DNA from: Microbispora rosea
GTDB taxonomy: Bacteria; Actinomycetota; Actinomycetes; Streptosporangiales; Streptosporangiaceae
Assembly: GCF_900156315.1 (NCBI RefSeq)
Contig: NZ_FTNI01000001.1
Coordinates: forward strand, 496,001-560,000
Direction: 5' to 3'
DNA length: 64,000 bases
Below are positions 63,644 through 64,000 of the stretch, piece after piece (the stretch's first letter is position 1; each line of letters starts with the position of its first letter). The translations under genes and the position numbers were made by a program. Under the pieces are notes generated by a model that did not search any database, was not told the origin of the DNA, and saw only the letters and a program-made list of their open reading frames with translations.

Positions 63644-64000
63644 GTGACTGCGACCACAGAGGGGACGTGGGTGGGGGCTCCCGGTGCGATCGGGCCTACC
63701 GGCCGTCCCCGTCCGGTGTTCCCCGAGCCGACCCCGCCGGAGTCGCACGGACCCGCGCGCATCGTCGCGATGGTCAACCAGAAGGGCGGCGTCGGCAAGA
63801 CGACGACCACGATCAACCTGGGTGCCGCGCTCGCCGAGGTCGGCCAGCGGGTGCTGCTCGTCGACTTCGATCCGCAGGGCGCGCTGTCGGTCGGTCTCGG
63901 TATCGACCCCCGGCCGCTCGAGGCGACGGTCTACGACCTCATCATGGAGGAGCCCGACGTCACGGTCGAGGACGTGCTGATCGACACCACCGTCGAGGGC
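63644..64000 (+). CDS. ParA/Soj-family ATPase, N-terminal part
   Basis: The reading frame continues to the window edge. After a Pro-rich leader of about 45 residues comes the deviant Walker A motif NQKGGVGKTTTTINLGAALAE (quoted in part) and VLLVDFDPQGALS. GGAGG lies eight bases before GTG 63644. ParA-like ATPases at this place, downstream of xerD and upstream of scpA/scpB, are conserved in actinobacteria; whether it segregates DNA or works with the Scp proteins cannot be told. Confidence 0.93.
   Translation, partial: MTATTEGTWVGAPGAIGPTGRPRPVFPEPTPPESHGPARIVAMVNQKGGVGKTTTTINLGAALAEVGQRVLLVDFDPQGALSVGLGIDPRPLEATVYDLIMEEPDVTVEDVLIDTTVEG

Overview
This window is chromosomal DNA from a very GC-rich filamentous actinobacterium. 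The family content (two Liv amino-acid transporters, ANTAR regulator, SigG-like sigma factor, GTG starts, no-Shine-Dalgarno starts) suggests a Streptosporangiales-type genome such as Nonomuraea, Microbispora or Streptosporangium; the genus is inference. Nothing points to a plasmid, prophage, complete insertion sequence or CRISPR array.

The backbone follows the order pdtaR - polA - rpsA - coaE - uvrB and then pyrG - nudix - xerD - parA, which I recall as two conserved blocks in mycobacteria (around Rv1626-Rv1633 and Rv1699-Rv1708). Layout: 1-3.6 kb, an ABC exporter pair and a small redox operon. 3.6-10.4 kb, a reverse-strand block with a complete Liv branched-chain-amino-acid-type transporter followed by an acyl-CoA dehydrogenase and a hotdog thioesterase, with a divergent PucR regulator. 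11.8-13.4 kb, a DUF3800 protein, a short tRNA-Leu(CAA) and an ANTAR response regulator. 13.6-19.7 kb, a second Liv system whose binding protein is on the opposite strand from its permease/ATPase operon. 20.2-30.1 kb, housekeeping: polA, a polysaccharide deacetylase, rpsA, an ECF sigma factor, coaE.

Between coaE and uvrB lies about 19 kb of accessory DNA (30.1-49.1 kb). It holds a Rieske oxygenase under TetR control, a hydrolase/TetR pair, a 1,924-residue TIR - metallophosphoesterase-like - NACHT - pentapeptide - WD40 protein, an ion permease, an HxlR/NmrA pair, a biotin-uptake operon (bioY, acyl-AMP ligase, thiolase, bioM, bioN), and an overlapping three-gene operon (membrane protein, cupin, inositol-phosphatase). 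A second accessory stretch between uvrB and pyrG (51.5-60.1 kb) carries a lipoprotein, an Rrf2 regulator joined to an orphan histidine kinase, a zinc-ribbon protein, an aquaporin/isochorismatase pair with a divergent HxlR regulator, a GH10 xylanase fragment, a Uma2 nuclease and a left-handed-helix acyltransferase.

The strongest candidate for an unusual system is the TIR-NACHT-WD40 protein at 33565-39339. It has the architecture of a bacterial NLR: N-terminal NAD-cleaving-type TIR domain, central NTPase, C-terminal sensor repeats. It also carries a calcineurin-like phosphoesterase domain in which almost every metal ligand is replaced. Several genes show a TANNNT-like hexamer six or seven bases before the start codon, which suggests widespread leaderless transcription.
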